Below, piece after piece: positions 60,301 through 64,000 of a stretch of DNA of 64,000 nucleotides (position 1 is the stretch's first letter; the number at the start of each line of letters is the position of its first letter). Origin of the DNA: Lagopus muta. Taxonomy: Eukaryota > Chordata > Aves > Galliformes > Phasianidae. Below the pieces are notes generated by a model. The model had not been told where the DNA came from and ran no database searches. It saw nothing but the letters and a program-made list of their open reading frames with translations. Made by a program: the position numbers and the translations under genes. The stretch is taken from assembly GCF_023343835.1 (NCBI RefSeq), contig NC_064434.1:6863505-6927504 (forward strand), read 5' to 3'.

Positions 60301-62173
60301 TAAGCAGTCACTCTCCTTTTGTCACTGGAGTAACACACCAACAATATTAGAGCAAGCAGGAGGAAAGCTATGATTCTAACAGAAAGCCAGATTCTAACAG
60401 CATAAACATGTCCAAACCAGGAACTGCCCCATGAGAGGATTCTCTCTAAAGACTCTGTTCCCTATGCTGCAACTTCCTTGAGTCATGGTCACAGTCACAG
60501 CTGCAGACCACTATAAAATTGTCCTTCCTTTTCCATAGCCCCTTCATTCTTTCACCAGAAGTTCTGATTCCATAATAAGTTACTCTTCAACTGAATTGCT
60601 CACGTGCCAACCTCCTGTAGTGAAGTAGCTGCTGTTTTTGTACACAACTTTGGCCAAGGAGCACAGCTTTGGGTTAGGTGAATGTTCACTGGATGGGAGC
60701 TGACTGAATGGATGCTGCATTTGTGCTGTACTCATACTGACTGAATGGATGCTGGCAGGACCTAGACCAAAGGGACTTCCATCTCCTTGTCTCTGTTTCT
60801 TTTGGTGCCTGCAACTCCCAGATGTTAGCAAAAATGCTTCTCCTATCATTTCTCACACTTGGGCCTCCAAGTAAAGGACAACCTTACTAACTATGCCCAA
60901 ATTCATGCCAGCAGGAGACTTCAATGCTTCTTTGGCAAGCAGACTTTCCAAGGAACTTAGTAATTCACCATGACTGCTGGTGAACACAGCACTGGTGTCT
61001 CACATGCTCAGTTTTTATCCTCCCTCCTGATACACGCTGTGATGTGTGGTTCATATGACTAAGAGTCTATTGACAAAAACATGGATATTATGTGCTTTTC
61101 AAACTAAAGCCACTTCAACTTATAGGTAGTGTCAGGCTCACGTTAAAACTATGTATTTGTTGAGCTGAATACAGCTCATGTAACAAAAATGATCTTTAAA
61201 AGATCAGGGAGTAAAAGTTTCTTACCAAGTGGCTTCACATTTTTTCTACAGTTCCTCTCTGTGGAAGGACATACTGCATCATTTTGTGAAAGCCACATTC
61301 TACTGCAGGTCCTGATTTGAAAATCAGCTCTATCTAGCTCTGAAATAGCTAGGACTACCTGCCTCTGAACATCTTCTAACTCTAACCTAATGCCTTCCAT
61401 CACAGAATTCTCTTCCAGAACCAGTTCAGCCACTGTCTGAGATCAGTCACCTACGCAAAGGAAAGAGGGCAATGGTTTAAAGAGGCACAGCAGAACAGAC
61501 AGAAGAGCAAAAACACTCTCTAAGCAACTGAAACCACAGGAGACTGTAGATGGATAATACATAATGACCCAATCTGGGTCACTGGGACTAGTTCTTCACC
61601 TCTTATAAAAAAAAATAATAAAAACCCATCTTTCAATGGTCGGGACTTTGGTTTTCCTTCTTGTTTGAATGAACCATCTCCAGCAGCTTAGAATCCCAGA
61701 CACCAAAAAAAGGCTCTGGTTCCCTGCTGATTTCTAGGGGAAGGTACCACCCCCTTGATCATCACCTCCAGACACAAGTCAAAGGTTATTTGCATTTTAG
61801 CTGCTTCAGACTCTCTCATGCTGGGACTGGAATGAGGCCAACATACAGCCTTAGAGACTGAAGTTACCTGAACTGCTGTTGAGATGAGAAGAAATGAAGC
61901 TGTAAGTTTCACGTATGGGCCGTGCTTCATGGTGAGTCCAAGCCCCTTGCAAAAAGGAATTGCTCTGTCTGAACTCAAGGCATAAGGATCTAAGAGGAAT
62001 AGAACACTTAAATAACAATCTTTTCCAGAGACAACTATGAAATAATTATTAGCAAATCTAGGCATGTTTAAATGTATCTTACCATCTTTTTCCTTTACTC
62101 CAAGGAAAAGAATGATAATTCCAAGAAGATATATACCTCCTATAACCCCTGCTGCAATCATATAGACTTTTGC
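50139..62173 (-). CDS. MFSD2B: MFSD2B C-terminal part, join(62083..62173,61868..61989,60081..60164,59433..59513,54253..54362,52979..53122,51031..51207,50139..50196) on minus strand
   Basis: Major facilitator superfamily transporter; MFSD2B exports sphingosine-1-phosphate from erythrocytes and platelets. Eight coding exons on the minus strand join in consistent phases into 288 residues ending in TGA; the family protein is about 504 aa, so the N-terminal ~215 residues lie beyond the right edge. Visible features, roughly TM6 to TM12: [20 protein letters not shown] then [83 protein letters not shown], and [20 protein letters not shown] before a polar tail. The FFTK lysine corresponds, as I recall, to a lysine important in the paralogue MFSD2A. 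FCTHA and the position next to WDCP favour MFSD2B over MFSD2A. It converges with WDCP copy 2, as in human. Confidence 0.93.
51031..51207 (-). CDS. MFSD2B: MFSD2B exon
   Basis: 177 nt; acceptor TTGGTTTAG, donor GTAGGT. It encodes [20 protein letters not shown] then [20 protein letters not shown] and [18 protein letters not shown]: the last transmembrane helix followed by a charged cytoplasmic tail. Confidence 0.94.
51208..52978. other. MFSD2B intron
   Basis: Contains a ~28-nt poly-T run (about 51340-51367) and a poly-G run of about a dozen bases (about 52001-52012). No exon recognised. Confidence 0.85.
52979..53122 (-). CDS. MFSD2B: MFSD2B exon
   Basis: 144 nt; acceptor TTACCTGTAG, donor GTAAGT. 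It encodes [20 protein letters not shown] then [20 protein letters not shown] and GISAACL plus two bases. It is the most conserved stretch of the family ([21 protein letters not shown]). Confidence 0.95.
53123..54252. other. MFSD2B intron
   Basis: 1.1 kb with no repeat or exon recognised. A 129-codon chance frame at 53305-53694 has no family resemblance. Confidence 0.85.
54253..54362 (-). CDS. MFSD2B: MFSD2B exon
   Basis: 110 nt; acceptor CTTCCTCAG, donor GTAGGA. It encodes [20 protein letters not shown] then [16 protein letters not shown] and two bases of a split Trp codon, giving SLLLPWSMLPDVV with the next exon. A 5-kb intron with CR1 insertions separates it from the previous exon. Confidence 0.93.
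55886..56402 (-). mobile_element. CR1 LINE 3' fragment
   Basis: GATCATAGAATGATAGAATC, GCTCAGGTTGGAAAAGAGCT, CACCACCTCCCTGGGCAGCC and ACCAGCCTTGTTGCCCTTCT appear in the reverse-complement CR1 order, ending at the TCCGTACTGAGGTGCCCAAT segment. Confidence 0.93.
56440..57292 (+). mobile_element. Internally deleted CR1 relic (5' coding part joined to 3' end)
   Basis: The left part reads [20 protein letters not shown], like the end of CR1 ORF1. Next comes [12 protein letters not shown] (near 56929-56964), then [15 protein letters not shown] in another frame and CVRIKGR, the start of the ORF2 endonuclease. From about 57060 it continues directly as the 3' untranslated end, finishing with GGATATTCTGTGATTCTGTG. 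Most of ORF2 is missing. Confidence 0.78.
59433..59513 (-). CDS. MFSD2B: MFSD2B exon
   Basis: 81 nt in phase 0, acceptor ATTGTAG, donor GTAAGC. It encodes [20 protein letters not shown] then CAACGIS. The RFGKK loop is the conserved MFS cytoplasmic loop after TM8. Confidence 0.93.
59514..61867. other. Two MFSD2B introns (59514-60080 and 60165-61867)
   Basis: Both lack recognisable repeats. Minus-strand open frames at 60580-60849 and 61176-61433 show no family similarity and sit in intron. Confidence 0.8.
60081..60164 (-). CDS. MFSD2B: MFSD2B exon
   Basis: 84 nt in phase 0, acceptor CTTCAACAG, donor GTGAGT. It encodes [20 protein letters not shown] then QYLVVTIL; the EQ/EGNFVLFC pattern is diagnostic for the MFSD2 pair. 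Confidence 0.94.
61868..61989 (-). CDS. MFSD2B: MFSD2B exon
   Basis: 122 nt; acceptor TAAG-less form CCTCTTAG, donor GTAACT. It encodes [19 protein letters not shown] then [20 protein letters not shown] and VQ. The HGPYVKL motif is shared with MFSD2A/B. Confidence 0.93.
62083..62173 (-). CDS. MFSD2B: MFSD2B exon (first within the window)
   Basis: 91 nt; acceptor CTTTTCAAAG, donor GTAAGA. It encodes [20 protein letters not shown] then [10 protein letters not shown] and the first base of the next codon: a transmembrane helix ending in the family's LGVKE loop. Confidence 0.92.
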
Positions 62174-64000
62174 CTTTGAAAAGAAAAAAGGACATATTTG
62201 AAATGGTGACAGGAGAGTGACAAATCATTATGAACATTTCAGTCTTTCTTTCTGGTGAGTCATCTGCAAGTGAAGAAATGCTCGTCTAAATAGTGCCAAC
62301 TGTCTATCCTTTAATTCTGTGAAGAACATTCACTTCTGCAATTTGTTTATAAACAACCTACTTAAGGATAAATCCAGGAGGGGGAGAAAAAGAAGGTGTG
62401 AACAAAGGGCAACTGTGCTGGCAACAGGAATATGAAAAAAAAGCTGATGTTGGGACCAGCTATAGACATACACAGTCATCTGTCAAAAGCACACAGCATT
62501 CATAGAATGATTCTGGGTTATTGCTTTTTATTTTATTTCAAATCTTGTTGACCTTCCTACACAGACCTGGAAGTGTCTTCATTCTGAGTGGGAAAGGCTT
62601 CTGAGCTGATGCAAACATAACTGTTACAGTTACTGCATTTCTACATAACAATAATAAAATCTTACTTTAGGCTTTAATAAATTTTAGAAAGCACATTTTA
62701 ATGATGTTTTGAGAACACAGAAGCTTGCATGCTTGTTTTCCCAGTTAGGCAGTGAAATGTTCAAGCAAATTCAGAAATCTTTGCTTTCTATTAAGCCAGG
62801 TGAAAAAGCCCTCCAAGGATACCTCCCACACAAATCATGTTTATTGCTTCTGACTGTGATTATATCATCTCTTGAATAAAGCTTTACAATTTTATTTTGC
62901 CTTAGTTTTCTGTAATAATTTAGTTTTTATTATGAAAGATAAAATAAGTGCTGGTTTTAGAGCTTTTTGACAAAGATTACTTGGTACGAAAATTGAATTC
63001 TGAATGATCAGTACTATGTTGCAAAAGGCAGGATTGTGAATGTAGGAACACAATGGTAAATAGGCATGCAGTCACAAGAATGTACTCCCAAATATGAAGT
63101 CACTCAGTGTAGTGGCAAAGTCAGAGAGATGAACTACTTCAGTGTTTTAATTGGGCAATCTTCATGTGTTCATTTAGACAGCCTTCAAGATGACAACTTT
63201 CGTTAAGGTAGTTACATTTCAGAAAGGGACATGGTGAAATGAAGAACAGTGTTGTATTTCTTTATTTGGGATAAAGACATTCTGGATTGCAAAACTGTAA
63301 CATAGTCACAGACTACATTTATACTGCTGGCTATGGTTTGCACAGACTGCAGACTACAGTAGTGCCAATACTTGAATTCATTTAAACAAGGTAAAAAACC
63401 CCAACAGTCTAGACAGGACAGAAGGGGCTAAAAAGGATAATCACAATGATTTGTTGTGAATTCTGTATTTCATATCTATTCATTTGTTAATTTGCTTGAA
63501 GTAATTGAGCTAAATGCTTTCTTTCCCAGGTCTTAGCTGTGTGTAACTCAAGCCTTACTCACCCAAACTACTAAGGATTTTCATGGTGGGCCAAATAAGA
63601 TTCTCTGACCCTCAACAAAACTTGTTAGCCTATATCAATGTGTGATTTGCAGTAGGAAACATCTGCTCCTCTAAGCTGTGTATTTCATTTTGAAGTTCTA
63701 TATAGAAACAACATCAGGAGAGCTTAGATGCAAAATAACCAGTTCTTTCATTTCCCTTTTTTAATAATGAGCAAAATAACCTCAGTCATTCATAAGGTCT
63801 GCCTTTAAAAGAGGTATGCTCTTGAGCAACTAGGCATCAGTCTGTGACAAAAAAGATTAGGGTCATTCTCCCAAATGGCTCTAAGAGAAATCATCAAGAT
63901 TTCACCTCTTCTAAATAAAAATATATGTATATATATGTTCATAGACCCTATCCATTCCTTAACTTATAAATGATTGTCCACCACTCACACAGTCAAGATT
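62174..64000. other. MFSD2B intron running off the right edge
   Basis: AT-rich; a TA-rich simple stretch lies near 63918-63938. I looked for the preceding MFSD2 exon (YRMTVE motif) on the minus strand and did not find it, so it lies beyond base 64000. Confidence 0.7.

Overview
The window is vertebrate nuclear DNA, most probably from a bird. It carries many CR1-type LINE fragments (about twenty, in both orientations), most ending in the ATTCTATG-like octamer tail typical of avian CR1. Its genes are split by GT/AG introns, and their order (FKBP1B, WDCP, MFSD2B) matches the human 2p23.3 neighbourhood as I remember it. I see no bacterial, viral, CRISPR, rRNA or tRNA feature.

Layout, left to right. 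At 1129-3195 on the minus strand lie the first two coding exons of FKBP1B (calstabin-2), inside and beside a CpG island at about 2830-3560; the rest of that gene lies beyond the left edge. A first complete WDCP-type gene (WD repeat and coiled-coil protein) runs on the plus strand from 12278 to 26479 in three coding exons. A second complete WDCP-type gene follows in the same orientation, with its own CpG-island promoter (about 35750-36400) and three coding exons between 37973 and 42996. On the minus strand, convergent with it, are the last eight coding exons of MFSD2B (62173 down to 50139); its N-terminal exons lie beyond the right edge.

The main observation is that WDCP is present as a tandem pair. 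Both copies are open, have the same exon phases and the same inferred 20-nt leader before the start codon, and are roughly 80% identical over the first ~230 residues by eye. They diverge in the serine-rich middle and in the last exon, where copy 2 ends in three 17-codon units running exactly to the stop. FKBP1B (RyR channel regulator), WDCP (little characterised, reported as an oligomer that binds HCK) and MFSD2B (sphingosine-1-phosphate exporter) are not known to share a pathway; their proximity is conserved synteny, not an operon.

The rest is intron and intergenic DNA with CR1 relics, simple repeats and a few structural curiosities: a perfect 15-bp hairpin, a probable microinversion inside a CR1 relic, and a nearly identical pair of CR1 copies flanking WDCP copy 2. 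I found no undescribed multi-gene system. Exon limits come from reading frames, splice consensus and remembered family sequences, not from transcripts.
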